Of a DNA stretch of 64,000 bases, positions 7,679 through 16,824 are shown piece after piece. The notes under the pieces are model-generated. The model was given only the letters and a program-made list of their open reading frames with translations, did no database searches and was not told where the DNA came from. The position numbers and the translations under genes are program-made. Source of the stretch: Rummeliibacillus sp044763875. GTDB lineage: Bacteria; Bacillota; Bacilli; Bacillales_A; Planococcaceae. Location: the NCBI RefSeq assembly GCF_044763875.1, contig NZ_JBIWGZ010000001.1, positions 186,001 to 250,000 on the forward strand, in the 5' to 3' direction. Within the stretch, counting starts at the first letter, position 1. The number at the start of each line of letters is the position of its first letter.

Positions 7679-8639
7679 AATTGATTTTGAAGACTTGAAT
7701 AATCTTATTAAGAGTAAAGAAAAAGTTGTGACGAATGTTTTGAGGCATATTGAAAATCAAACTACAAAAAAAGATAAAAGTAAATGGGGATACGGTATTT
7801 TAACTCTATTTGTAACTGGTTGTATGTTTTTATTTATTTTCACCCAAATAATTGATTCCCAAAATCATACTGCAAATGAAGTTCCAATCCTTGAAAAAAA
7901 TATCTTTGATATCAACATAAAATCTCAGTTGCATCAGAATACATTATCAGTTGAGGAGGCCGAATATAAAGCATTCTATGATTCTTTACAGCATGATGCA
8001 AACTATGCTTATGCATTAAATAAAGGAATTGTTTTAACTGAAAATGAGATAAATAATAAAGAAAAGGAGTTTTTAGGGAATCTTGAAGAACTAAAGCAAG
8101 ACCCTAAAAAGAAAGAAGAATTTAAAGAATTACTTGGGTTTTTAAGATTAACTGAACAGCAAATGATCGATCAATATATAAAACCACAAGCTATAAAAAC
8201 TGCAGCTTTTGATCAACTTGTTTCTGATTATTATAAAAAACATAAAGATGCTTACGAATTACACGTAATAACTTCCTTAGAACAAGATGCAATGAACTAC
8301 CTAAGTGAAAAATATCCTAAAAAGATAGCAAATCTTCAAGGAGAATATGATATCCCTAAAAAATCAAAAGAAATGGGGAATTTCTTGAAAATTGGTCTGG
8401 TTGTAGCAATTGAAGATGATAAATTTTTGGTTGTAAATAATGCTTCTGATGAAGATTTGTCACAATTATCTTCAAATGGGATAGTGAAGAAACATAAAAA
8501 TGGAACATGGTTTCCATTGCATCATGTCAAACAAAAAATAAGGATTGGTGACAAAGTACAAGTCTCTTCTAATCGAATTCAAGACACTTTTCCGGAAGTA
8601 GCTAATCTTGTAAGCATTAAATTATTAAACAACAAATAA
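7671..8639 (+). CDS. Putative anti-sigma factor with SurA-like outer domain
   Basis: 322 residues. An N-terminal cytoplasmic part of about 40 residues is followed by one membrane helix (about 42-62) and a large outer part. Residues about 95-195 read like the N-terminal chaperone domain of SurA/PrsA proteins: an ALNKGIVLTENEINNKEKEF helix pair, then LGFLRLTEQQMIDQYIKPQA. The last 85 residues (LKIGLVVAIEDDKFLVV, IRIGDKVQV, FPEVANLVSIKLL) look like the small beta domain DUF3221. Translational overlap with the ECF sigma gene makes an anti-sigma role likely. A chaperone-like sensor domain would suit detection of misfolded secreted protein. All domain calls are by eye. Confidence 0.6.
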   Translation: MNKIDFEDLNNLIKSKEKVVTNVLRHIENQTTKKDKSKWGYGILTLFVTGCMFLFIFTQIIDSQNHTANEVPILEKNIFDINIKSQLHQNTLSVEEAEYKAFYDSLQHDANYAYALNKGIVLTENEINNKEKEFLGNLEELKQDPKKKEEFKELLGFLRLTEQQMIDQYIKPQAIKTAAFDQLVSDYYKKHKDAYELHVITSLEQDAMNYLSEKYPKKIANLQGEYDIPKKSKEMGNFLKIGLVVAIEDDKFLVVNNASDEDLSQLSSNGIVKKHKNGTWFPLHHVKQKIRIGDKVQVSSNRIQDTFPEVANLVSIKLLNNK

Positions 8640-8872
8640 ATTTGAAGTAAAGTAGTAATTTTATTTTTCGAAAATTTCTACTTATTAAAATATGGAATAT
8701 CATTATTTATAATCACTTTTTTAAAAATAATAAATCGCCTGAAATTCTCCAAAAGTTGATATTGACCACTATAGAAATCTTTCATATATTCAAATTATAC
8801 TTTTTCCTTTTTATGGTCTTTTTATTGCGATTAATGGAGAAGAAAAGTCTAATTAGAGGGATGGTGGGGGAA

Positions 8873-10480
8873 ATGAGATGGAATTCTCCAGAAAAATTAC
8901 GTATGTTGCTTAGTGAGCTCGTTAGTTGGGAAAGTCAAACTTTAACGCAAGGAGAACAACAATTTTCCACGAAATTACAAGCAAAACTTCAACAATTAAC
9001 ATACTTTGAAAAATATCCAGAGTATTTAAATCTATGTGATGTGGATCATGGCAGACAAGTTGTTTCTGCTTTGTACAAACAAGAAAATGTGCAAGAAACG
9101 GTTGTACTTATCAGTCATTTTGATACTGTTCAAATTGAAGAGTATGGATCTTTGATGCCATTAGCAACAATGCCAGAAGAACTAACAAATGCATTTTTGT
9201 CTAATCCAGATATGTTAAACGAATCTGCTAAAAAGGACTTAGAATCTGGAGATTACTTGTTTGGCCGAGGTGTAATGGATATGAAGATGGGCCTTGCACT
9301 TCATATGCAAATGATAGAACGCGCGATTGAAGAACAATGGCCTATCAATCTATTACTTGTAACGGTACCTGATGAAGAAGTAAACTCTGCAGGTATGCGT
9401 CAAGCAGTAAAGCATATTAATGAATTACAAAATGATCTAGATTTAAATATCGTATTATTTTTGAACAGCGAACCTTCTTTTTCACAAGATCCTACCGATT
9501 TACAGGAATATATTTATTCAGGAACAATTGGTAAAATCATGCCTGCAGCATTATTTTATGGAAAGGAAACACATGTAGGAGAGCCGTTGAAAGGGATGAC
9601 GGCACCATTTATGAGTGCTTTTCTTACAACAGAAATGGAGTGGAATGATAAGTTTATTGAGAGTGAATATGGAGAGGTCACACCACTCCCTGTTTCTTTA
9701 CAACTAAAAGATTTAAAAGACCAATACTCCACTCAAACTCCTTATAGAGCAGTTGCGTTGTACAATGTTTTCTTGATGAAACGAAGTGCTGAAGAGATTA
9801 TGTCTATTTTTGAAGATGTAGCAAATGAAGCCATGAAAAAATGTCAATCACGTTATGATGATGTTTGTACAAAACAGGGGATAAAAGGTGTAGGTAAAAT
9901 CCGGGTGCTACGCTTTGAAGAATTACATGAACATGCAGTGACAAAATTGGGGAGAGAAAAGGTATCTGAGTTGACAGCAAATGTAATTGCAAACAAAGCT
10001 TTAGATGATCGTGAAATGTCGTTACGAATAGCGGATCAGTTAATGATACATTGCCAAGAATTAGCTCCTGCAGTAGTACTGTTGTTTGCACCGCCATATT
10101 ATCCAGCTGCAAATTCATCAGACAATCCATTAATACAAGGTGCCATCTCTTTACTACTTGAAGAATCTAAAAAATATAATATACCACTACAACAAATTCA
10201 TTATTTTAATGGGATTTGCGATCTAAGTTATTGCCAATTCCATGCTGATAAGGACTGGCAAACATATGAAAAAAACACACCAGTATGGGGCAAAACATAT
10301 GATATTCCATTACAGGAAATGGCGCAGTTTTCAGCACCAGTATTAAATGTGGGACCATTTGGCAAAGATGCACATCAAATTTCAGAGCGGTTACATGTAA
10401 AAAGTGCATTTGAGGAAATGCCAGAATTACTTTATGCATTGTTGAAATTTGTTAGCGGAAAATCAAAAGTTACGGAATAA
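8873..10480 (+). CDS. rocB: M20-family peptidase, arginine utilisation protein RocB
   Basis: 535 residues resembling Bacillus RocB, a zinc peptidase/deacylase-like protein of the M20 superfamily. Metal-site motifs are visible: VVLISHFDTVQ, then FGRGVMDMKMGLALHMQM, then TVPDEEVNSAGM and a late GPFGKDAHQISERL. Its exact reaction is not established even in Bacillus subtilis, where it lies in the arginine catabolic roc operon. Here no other roc gene is adjacent. ATG 8873 is chosen because GGTGGGGG lies just upstream; the frame is open further upstream but encodes a non-homologous stretch. No terminator follows directly. Confidence 0.85.
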   Translation: MRWNSPEKLRMLLSELVSWESQTLTQGEQQFSTKLQAKLQQLTYFEKYPEYLNLCDVDHGRQVVSALYKQENVQETVVLISHFDTVQIEEYGSLMPLATMPEELTNAFLSNPDMLNESAKKDLESGDYLFGRGVMDMKMGLALHMQMIERAIEEQWPINLLLVTVPDEEVNSAGMRQAVKHINELQNDLDLNIVLFLNSEPSFSQDPTDLQEYIYSGTIGKIMPAALFYGKETHVGEPLKGMTAPFMSAFLTTEMEWNDKFIESEYGEVTPLPVSLQLKDLKDQYSTQTPYRAVALYNVFLMKRSAEEIMSIFEDVANEAMKKCQSRYDDVCTKQGIKGVGKIRVLRFEELHEHAVTKLGREKVSELTANVIANKALDDREMSLRIADQLMIHCQELAPAVVLLFAPPYYPAANSSDNPLIQGAISLLLEESKKYNIPLQQIHYFNGICDLSYCQFHADKDWQTYEKNTPVWGKTYDIPLQEMAQFSAPVLNVGPFGKDAHQISERLHVKSAFEEMPELLYALLKFVSGKSKVTE

Positions 10481-10646
10481 TAGTTGAATACTCAATAATA
10501 AAATGGTAATGAAAACTTTCTTCAAATCCATCTTTAATTTGTTAATTGAGCAAAAAATGATGGGAAACATTATTGAATTCAGTTGCAATGATTAATGGCA
10601 GATTTTTTAAAAGAAATACTAATTTAATGTAGAAAAGGAGTTGTGT

Positions 10647-11024
10647 ATGGGATTATTCGATGGTTTAATGGGAAATGCATCAGAAGTGAATTTAAGTGCC
10701 ATTGAATCTGAGATAAAAGATTTATTAGCAAAGAATGAAAGAGTAGAGCAAGCCTATAAATTGATTCGAGATCTGTTTGTATTTACAGATAAACGTTTAC
10801 TTTTGATTGATAAACAAGGCGTGACTGGCAAGAAAGCCGAATATCATTCGATTCCATACAAAAGTGTAGTACACTTCTCAATTGAAACAGCAGGAACCTT
10901 TGATTTCGAAGCGGAATTAAAAATTTGGCTATCCAATGGTGCACAACCAATCGAAAAGAAATTTAATAAAACATTGAACATCTATAAAATTCAAAGTGTC
11001 TTAGCTGATTATGTTTTAAAATAG
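10647..11024 (+). CDS. PH-domain (bacterial PH-like) protein, YozO-like
   Basis: 125 residues, soluble. After a short GLFDGLMGNASEV start it has the beta-rich pattern of a bacterial pleckstrin-homology domain: LIRDLFVFTDKRLLLIDKQG, then YHSIPYKSVVHFSIETAGTF, then ELKIWLSNG. Such proteins are common single-domain genes in bacilli with no assigned role. AAAAGGAG at 10633-10640 points to ATG 10647 rather than the TTG at 10641. It is a single-gene unit with its own terminator. Confidence 0.8.
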   Translation: MGLFDGLMGNASEVNLSAIESEIKDLLAKNERVEQAYKLIRDLFVFTDKRLLLIDKQGVTGKKAEYHSIPYKSVVHFSIETAGTFDFEAELKIWLSNGAQPIEKKFNKTLNIYKIQSVLADYVLK

Positions 11025-11030
11025 ATTATA

Positions 11031-11067
11031 AAACATCCAATTGAATTTGATTGGATGTTTTTATTTT
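11031..11067 (+). terminator. Terminator after the PH-domain gene
   Basis: AAACATCCAA pairs with TTGGATGTTT around a 10-base loop, followed by TTATTTT. Confidence 0.8.
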
Positions 11068-11353
11068 AATAACTGTACACGCTAATATTGGAGAAAGAAG
11101 CTAAGGATAGAGACATCTCACCTATTAGGGGATAGCTTTGTTGGTAATGAGTAAGAGTCGAGCAAACAAATAGGCGAGTGAATCAAATATAAAATTCAAA
11201 CATTTAAAATACACAACTTAAAAACATGTAATAACTTTCTAAAGTGGATCCAAAATCACCTAATAACCTTTAAATGCTCAAAACATTTCACAAAAAACAA
11301 CTGAAAATAACCATTAAAGCCTCGAATATTTTACACAATTCCTTTAATCACAA
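11068..11353. other. Non-coding stretch
   Basis: No supported reading frame, RNA or repeat was seen. It lies between convergent genes and is AT-rich. Confidence 0.5.
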
Positions 11354-11386
11354 CAAAAAAAGCGAGAAATCAATTCGATTTCTCAC
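11354..11386 (-). terminator. Terminator of the MBL/DUF3006 operon
   Basis: GAGAAATC (11364-11371) pairs with GATTTCTC (11377-11384). On the minus strand the hairpin is followed by CGCTTTTTTT. Confidence 0.85.
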
Positions 11387-11494
11387 TCTTACGTTTATAT
11401 GATATATACTTACATGGTTTACCTATGTGTTGTAATCATAACAGATGTGTACTCTAGAAAGCAATATAAACTTAGCATCACTCCAGTAATATTC

Positions 11495-11710
11495 TCATTC
11501 CTCAAACAGATCATCTGCCATAGCGTCAATTTCTTCTCTTAATTTCTTTGTTCCCTCAGTATCCAATGCAATGTGGTCCCCATCTATGATAATTTGATCA
11601 CCAACATTTACTTCTTTAGGTAGTTTTTCTTTTGGGAAATTAATTGTACTATTTTCAATTTCGATGACGACCAAATCACCTTCGAAACGGTCAATGATCC
11701 CTTTTATCAA
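11495..11710 (-). CDS. DUF3006 family protein
   Basis: 71 residues, soluble, acidic C-terminus. It has the DUF3006 pattern IKGIIDRFEGDLVVIEIE then EVNVGDQIIIDGD. DUF3006 genes typically sit directly after secreted ComEC-like MBL-fold proteins. Here the TTG start at 11710 touches the stop of the MBL gene with no gap, so they are co-translated. The function is unknown; it may act as a small partner or inhibitor of the hydrolase (inference). Confidence 0.85.
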   Translation of the reverse strand: MIKGIIDRFEGDLVVIEIENSTINFPKEKLPKEVNVGDQIIIDGDHIALDTEGTKKLREEIDAMADDLFEE

Positions 11711-12604
11711 TTATTTCTCCACCTTTACAGAAATTGTTGAGCCATTTGATGTAAAGACAATACTTCCATGTTGATCGGTTCGGTAGATTTTCGCATGAAC
11801 TGCATTTAAACGACTTAAGGCTTCGTCTGTTGGATGATGATAGCGATTGCCTTCACCTACACTGATTGCTGCATAAGTAGGTTTTGCAACTGCTAAAAAA
11901 TCAGCATTCGAAGCTTCTTTTGCACCATGGTGACTCACTTTCAGAACATCAACTTTTGGAATTAGACCAGCTGCAAGCATATCTTCTTCAGCCGGAGTTT
12001 CTGCATCCCCAGTGAATAAGAATTTTTTATCACCATGTTGCATTAATAATACGCCACTCCAGTCATTTAGATCACTTTTTGAGTAATCCTTTACTGGACC
12101 TATAAAGTGTAGGTCTAATGATTGTTCGTCAACTGGAATTTCGACACCTTCTTTTGCTACTTTAATTTTTAGACTCTGTGCTTTTACTGATTGTAGAAAA
12201 TTACGATAGGCGATTGTTGTGTGTGTAATTCGTGGTGCGTATACAGATTTAACAGGGAAAGCATCTATAATATCAGCTAAACCACCAATATGATCCGCAT
12301 CAGGGTGTGTGGAAATGACAGCATCTAGTTGTTTCACACCATGTTGTTTTAAATATTCGATAACTGTTTCACCTTTACCTTTATTTCCTCCATCAATCAC
12401 TATGTTTTCTTTTGGGGTTTGGATAAAAATGGAATCACCTTGTCCGACATCAATTATATGTACACTCACTTGATCAGTTGAAGTTGTAACCGGTTTTGTA
12501 TTAGAAAGATCTGTTGAAGTTCCATCATCCAATGCATTTGTACAACCAGTTAGCAATAAAATGCTAATAAGGGTAAAAAGTATAGCTCGAAATTTGTTTT
12601 TCAT
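11711..12604 (-). CDS. ComEC-like metallo-beta-lactamase-fold lipoprotein
   Basis: 297 residues. A signal peptide ends in the lipobox LLTGC (Cys21), so the protein is exported and lipid-anchored. The rest is the soluble MBL-fold domain similar to the C-terminal domain of the DNA-uptake protein ComEC: VSVHIIDVGQGDSIFI, the metal motif STHPDADHIGG (His100, Asp104, His105), FTGDAE, and KVSHHGAKEASN. It may be an extracellular nuclease or phosphodiesterase (inference). ATG 12604 follows AGGAGGAATATAT. The frame stays open upstream to 12769, but that part is not protein-like. Confidence 0.85.
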   Translation of the reverse strand: MKNKFRAILFTLISILLLTGCTNALDDGTSTDLSNTKPVTTSTDQVSVHIIDVGQGDSIFIQTPKENIVIDGGNKGKGETVIEYLKQHGVKQLDAVISTHPDADHIGGLADIIDAFPVKSVYAPRITHTTIAYRNFLQSVKAQSLKIKVAKEGVEIPVDEQSLDLHFIGPVKDYSKSDLNDWSGVLLMQHGDKKFLFTGDAETPAEEDMLAAGLIPKVDVLKVSHHGAKEASNADFLAVAKPTYAAISVGEGNRYHHPTDEALSRLNAVHAKIYRTDQHGSIVFTSNGSTISVKVEK

Positions 12605-13007
12605 ATATATTCCTCCTAAACATACTTTAGCATGAAAAAGAAGGTTAGAACGGATGTTTGGATTAAAATATATTATAAGATTGAAATTACTTTGAAAAAT
12701 ATGTGATATAAAATAGGGGTGTTTATATGTGAAAATAATCGATATTTTGTCAATACTCACAAAACACAAGAAGACTTTGCTTTGCTACGAATAGGAAGCC
12801 ACCCGAATAACGAACCGTTGGAGACAAAAGAGGTGTGCTGAGGTTAGTGCGAATAGGTGATTTGGAACTTTGAATGAATATAGCCTGAAAAATTAGCATG
12901 GTTTACTTTTTCGCGCTCAATTAAATCAATCGTATAAAAATATCAATTTTCAGAAAAAATGGATTGTTGAAAAGATATCAAAACAAAAGAAATGGCTCTA
13001 AACATAT
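12605..13007. other. Non-coding stretch
   Basis: No convincing gene. A 21-codon frame with an AGGGG site at 12729-12794 (+) was considered and not accepted. Confidence 0.4.
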
Positions 13008-13052
13008 AAAGGACTGTTCCATAAGTATTAAAACCTTATGAGACGGTCCTTT
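13008..13052. repeat. 18-bp inverted repeat, terminator-like or insertion-sequence remnant
   Basis: AAAGGACTGTTCCATAAG (13008-13025) pairs with the segment 13035-13052, with one mismatch and wobble pairs, around a 9-base loop. It lies downstream of the EIIC-type gene on the minus strand and may terminate it. The GGACTGTTCCATAAG sequence also resembles termini of some insertion sequences. Confidence 0.5.
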
Positions 13053-13137
13053 GTCCTAACTTGTGTTCCGTTAATAAATGTTAAACTGAATTACTTAGTT
13101 AAAAAATGTCCAAAGCATCAATTGGTCACTTCTAGTA

Positions 13138-14172
13138 TTATTCGATTGAAATTTTGTAGTCATTCGATTCAATCATTTTATATTTATGTTCAAATAAACG
13201 GAGTAATACCGTATTTAAAACGATTGGAAGTACGAAGAACATAGAAATCATAATGGTAATATTTGATGTCGTCCAACCATCGGAAGTCAGATTAATATAA
13301 TTTAATGGTCCGATTAATCCGGATAACCCGAATCCAGCACTCATTGGTGTACCTTGAATGTTGAATACACCTGCAAATGCACCTAAAATGGCTGCCGTAA
13401 TAATCATAGGGAATGCAATTTTTGGTTTCATAAAGAAATTACGCATTTGAATTTTGGGCGACCCAAGTACATGTGCAAGAGCTGTACCAAGTGAGTTCGC
13501 TCTGTAACTTGCAATACAAAGGCCTACCCCAGCAGAAACGACGCCAAGGTTAGCTGCTCCTGACCCGATTCCTGAAAGCATAATTACCGTCGCTACGCCT
13601 ACAGTTGAAAGAGGGGATAAGATCAATACACAGAAAATAACAGCAATAATTGCGCCCATTAAAATCGGTTGTAGGTTTGTAACATATTGAATACCCGTAC
13701 CTATTAATCCGGTTCCACTTTTAACAAAAGGTAAAATAGAATATCCAATAAGACCAGGAATGAAAATAGATAATGTTGGCATTAAGAGGATAGTGTAGTC
13801 TTTAAGTTTTGAACCGACAAATTGAACAAATAGAACTGCTAAAGCAGCAGTGATTCCCGTGTTTAACACAACTCCAATACCTGCTAATGTCATAATGCCA
13901 TCTTTCATTGTAATAACCCCGCTACCTACAACAGCGGCAAGTCCGATACTTGCTGTTTGAATTGGTGTTAATTTGAATGTCACCCCAACCATCACCCCAA
14001 TCATAGCGGGGAGCATGCTCATAGCTATAACAGTTAAATTCAAAATGGACTGTAAGAATGGAGCATGTGGAATTAAAAGCTTAAAAATTTCCCCTACTAA
14101 TGCATTTGGGATTAAAGAAACGACAATCCCAATACTCATACCGGTTAATAATTTATTGAAAAAATCTTTCAT
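13138..14172 (-). CDS. PTS EIIC-type membrane protein (PTS_EIIC_2 family)
   Basis: 344 residues with about nine hydrophobic segments and almost no soluble domain. It matches the stand-alone PTS_EIIC_2 group, with features such as PNALVGEIFKLLIPHAPFL near the start, VVGSGVITMKDGIMTLAGIG, GLCIASYRANSLGTALAHVLGSP and GFGLSGLIGPLNYI. No EIIA or EIIB gene is nearby, so sugar phosphorylation by this unit alone is doubtful; its substrate is unknown. The start follows AAGGAGAATTTCC. Confidence 0.75.
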   Translation of the reverse strand: MKDFFNKLLTGMSIGIVVSLIPNALVGEIFKLLIPHAPFLQSILNLTVIAMSMLPAMIGVMVGVTFKLTPIQTASIGLAAVVGSGVITMKDGIMTLAGIGVVLNTGITAALAVLFVQFVGSKLKDYTILLMPTLSIFIPGLIGYSILPFVKSGTGLIGTGIQYVTNLQPILMGAIIAVIFCVLILSPLSTVGVATVIMLSGIGSGAANLGVVSAGVGLCIASYRANSLGTALAHVLGSPKIQMRNFFMKPKIAFPMIITAAILGAFAGVFNIQGTPMSAGFGLSGLIGPLNYINLTSDGWTTSNITIMISMFFVLPIVLNTVLLRLFEHKYKMIESNDYKISIE

Positions 14173-14338
14173 GGAAATTCTCCTTTCGGTCTTTTTAATT
14201 TATATAGTTAACAAGTTTAACGCTTTAAAGCGACAAAGTAAATAGGGAGTTTTAATATTCTTAATAATCATTATATTCTATTGATAAAAATGAACTGAAA
14301 AGGGAATAAATGAATTATAAATATGAAATGGAGGAATG

Positions 14339-14755
14339 ATGAATGCAATGAACTGGTTGAAATGGATTTGCTTTTCTATACTTCTTTTGGTATTAACTGG
14401 TTGTATGGAGACTATTCACTCGGTACAAATAGGAACAGTTGATCAAGAAGGTGCAATTCAATTATTAAAATCAGAAAGTGAAGAAGATATTTATCAAAAA
14501 GCACTAGATACTTTTAATAATGGTCGTAATATTAAATTAGCTCCCTCAGAAGTTGAAAACTTAAAAACGCATTATATTCAATTCAAAGATGATAACCAAA
14601 ATCTAGTAATAAGTAATTATAATGTTTGGTTTGATCATGATAAAAATCGCATCATTTTTACGGATCATGTTCAACCGTATTCATATTATCGAATTGTAGA
14701 TAACGATAAGGATTTTCTAAGAAATTTATTACTTAATGATGAAGGCAGTAAATGA
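14339..14755 (+). CDS. Hypothetical lipoprotein
   Basis: 138 residues. A short signal with lipobox VLTGC (Cys22) is followed by a mostly polar domain with a helical part (EEDIYQKALDTFNNGRNIKL) and beta-like strands (NQNLVISNYNVWFDHDKNRI). No family is recognised. GGAGG at 14330-14334 points to ATG 14339; ATGs at 14336 and 14348 are alternatives. A small membrane gene follows closely, and a tail-anchored protein gene comes next; all point the same way and may form one unit ending at the terminator at 15490. Confidence 0.6.
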   Translation: MNAMNWLKWICFSILLLVLTGCMETIHSVQIGTVDQEGAIQLLKSESEEDIYQKALDTFNNGRNIKLAPSEVENLKTHYIQFKDDNQNLVISNYNVWFDHDKNRIIFTDHVQPYSYYRIVDNDKDFLRNLLLNDEGSK

Positions 14756-14780
14756 TGGTTGTATACTGAAAGAAAAGAAT

Positions 14781-14942
14781 ATGGAGCGTGTTAGCCTCAT
14801 GTGGTTTTGGTATGTAGTAAGTTTTTTTATTAGTTTAGTTGCAACCTTCATTATTTATAAAGTCACTCATGTTATTTTATTTGTCTTTCCACCTTTAGCT
14901 GTAATGCTTGTTCATTTCTATTTCAAACGGAAGCCAAATTAG
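14781..14942 (+). CDS. Small two-helix membrane protein
   Basis: 53 residues from ATG 14781, with two hydrophobic stretches (MWFWYVVSFFISLVATFII and VILFVFPPLAVMLVHFYF) and a basic tail KRKPN. The ribosome site is weak and purine-rich; an ATG at 14799 would give 47 residues. The frame is open from 14736, but that would overlap the preceding lipoprotein gene. Function unknown. Confidence 0.5.
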   Translation: MERVSLMWFWYVVSFFISLVATFIIYKVTHVILFVFPPLAVMLVHFYFKRKPN

Positions 14943-15026
14943 ATTCTTACTAATTTGTGAACTCTCTATATGTGTAGGATTTTATATCATACAATAGATA
15001 GGAATATATGTAGAGGGGGAGAAACT

Positions 15027-15461
15027 GTGACTGTATTAGATCAGATCTTGTCTATAACAGAGCCTGTCAAATTACGTAAGTTGTTAATTCAGTATGTAGT
15101 TGAGCATCCTAATGATAAAGAAAATATTATTAATGTTATCGATAAATATCCTCAAAGTGTAGCTTTTTGGGAAAGGAATATGGGAGAACCATTTGAAACT
15201 AATCCCAATAAATGGACAGATATTTACTATCACAATTTACAAATCCGATTAATGAATAATTTTTCCAAAGAGAAATTCTTACATACACTTGATGTAGCAG
15301 AATATATAGAAAAACATCAAAGTTCTTTATTAAGTGAAAATAGTAATGAAAAGATTAAATTATATGGGAAAACTATGGGTTTTATTATGGTAGGTGGGGT
15401 TAGCGTATTTATCGTGATTGTAGTGTTGATGGTATTTTATTTTAAAAACAAATATACATAA
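15027..15461 (+). CDS. Hypothetical C-tail-anchored protein
   Basis: 144 residues. The first 115 are soluble and helical, with PVKLRKLLIQYVVEHPNDKE and a YHNLQIRLMNNFSKE segment, and one hydrophobic helix lies at the end (TMGFIMVGGVSVFIVIVVLM) followed by KNKYT. GTG 15027 follows AGGGGGA (13-19 bases into line 15001) at 7-base spacing; an upstream ATG at 14970 has no ribosome site. No family recognised. Confidence 0.6.
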   Translation: MTVLDQILSITEPVKLRKLLIQYVVEHPNDKENIINVIDKYPQSVAFWERNMGEPFETNPNKWTDIYYHNLQIRLMNNFSKEKFLHTLDVAEYIEKHQSSLLSENSNEKIKLYGKTMGFIMVGGVSVFIVIVVLMVFYFKNKYT

Positions 15462-15489
15462 CAGTTTGAATATGTTTTATTAGAAGAAA

Positions 15490-15528
15490 AGAGAGGCAAA
15501 TTGCAATAATGCAATTTGCCTCTTTTAT
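15490..15528 (+). terminator. Terminator after the tail-anchored protein gene
   Basis: AGAGGCAAATTGC (15492-15504) pairs perfectly with 15511-15523 around AATAAT, followed by TTTTA. Confidence 0.85.
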
Positions 15529-15628
15529 AGAGATTTTGATATTTCGAAAGAATAGTTATTGTGTAAGGCGTCTAGTATTTTTGGGAAAATTAGCACTATA
15601 AATTTACATAGCCTAATAAAAAGGATTT

Positions 15629-16543
15629 TTACAATTCGTCAGCATCAGCAACGCCCAGAACAATAATACCAATCATAACGACTGCAATGACAAAATAGTG
15701 CTTTGGCGTTAACTTCTCTTTTAAGAAAATTCGAGAAAGAATAACGGAGAAGATACTATAGGATGCAATTAGTGGAGCAGCAATAATTGCATATGCACTC
15801 ATTGCATAAACGTAGAAGAATTGACCTGTTGTTTCAAGAATCGCTGCACAGGCTTTGTTAGGTTCTTTGAAAACATTGAATTGAACCTTCTTTACGCCTT
15901 TTAAATAAATAAATGCAACAACCGCACAGATAAAGAATGTATACTCATAAGCTAAAAGCGCAGTATCTTCACTCATTAACTTTAATTCATCTAGATAAAT
16001 TCCATCTGCGAAAGTACCTGCACCATCTAATAATGCATAGATGATTGGGAACATCACAGCCATAAAGCCAAGTTGATATTTTTTGTCTAATTGAACATTA
16101 TTTAAGCGCATGACTTTACTTTCTTCTTGTTTTTCAACTATAGCAATTCCAATGACTCCTACTGTAATAATTACAACACCTAAGATATGAACCCAGTCTA
16201 AATCTTGTTTGAAGAAGATAAATAGTAAAATCGCTGTAATAGCACCTGAAGAATTTTGAACTGGTGAAGAAATAGATAATTCCAAATAACGTAGCCCTAC
16301 ATAACCGATTGTCATTGAGGCAATGTAGAAGAAAGAAACTGGTAAGTATTTCACCATATCAAATGGGTGAAAATAGATGCCTTTATAAAGCATATAGCCA
16401 GTAGCATGAATCCCCATTACAAGTCCGACGATTACAACAATTTTCAAATGACTGTACTTGTCATTACTGTCAGACCCCTTTTTATAGAATAAATCTGCAC
16501 CGCCCCATGCCAAAGCAGTCAGTATCGAAAAGAAAAACCACAT
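15629..16543 (-). CDS. DMT-superfamily (EamA-like) transporter
   Basis: 304 residues, ten hydrophobic segments arranged as two five-helix halves as in EamA/DMT exporters. The first half opens FSILTALAWGGADLFYKKG and ends near ILLFIFFKQDLDWVHILG. The second half ends SRIFLKEKLTPKHYFVIAVV, the repeat motif of the family. A longer polar loop (KQEESKVMRLNNVQLDKKY) joins the halves. Substrate unknown; metabolite efflux is usual. ATG follows GGAGTACACTGTT. It is a single gene. Confidence 0.8.
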   Translation of the reverse strand: MWFFFSILTALAWGGADLFYKKGSDSNDKYSHLKIVVIVGLVMGIHATGYMLYKGIYFHPFDMVKYLPVSFFYIASMTIGYVGLRYLELSISSPVQNSSGAITAILLFIFFKQDLDWVHILGVVIITVGVIGIAIVEKQEESKVMRLNNVQLDKKYQLGFMAVMFPIIYALLDGAGTFADGIYLDELKLMSEDTALLAYEYTFFICAVVAFIYLKGVKKVQFNVFKEPNKACAAILETTGQFFYVYAMSAYAIIAAPLIASYSIFSVILSRIFLKEKLTPKHYFVIAVVMIGIIVLGVADADEL

Positions 16544-16824
16544 AACAGTGTACTCCTTTATATAATTTTACAGCTAATCTATTATAAGGTTATTTAAATC
16601 AACTGAAAAGAGTTTATTAGAAGTAAAAAAGATGAATTTACTTTCAACCGAAATTTATTTATAGATATATTTTTTCAAAAAAATAAAGTACGCTTAAAAA
16701 ATAACCCACAAAATTCTAGGAATTAAGCTCGAATGTTTATGGATAATACTGTAATTCTGAAGGCAAAAAGAGAGCTGAAATGGTACAATAATGTAAGGAT
16801 AACAAACGAAAGGTGATCGATTCT

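Noticed and set aside
8756..8872. Upstream extension of the RocB frame
   Set aside because: It would add a hydrophobic, non-homologous stretch; the good ribosome site and homology both begin at 8873.
12729..12794. 21-codon ORF (+) starting GTG after AGGGG
   Set aside because: The spacing is acceptable but the peptide is unremarkable, no good promoter was found and no conservation can be tested here.
13038..13244. 68-codon ORF (+) over the end of the EIIC-type gene
   Set aside because: No ribosome site; half of it lies antisense to the coding end of a well-supported gene.
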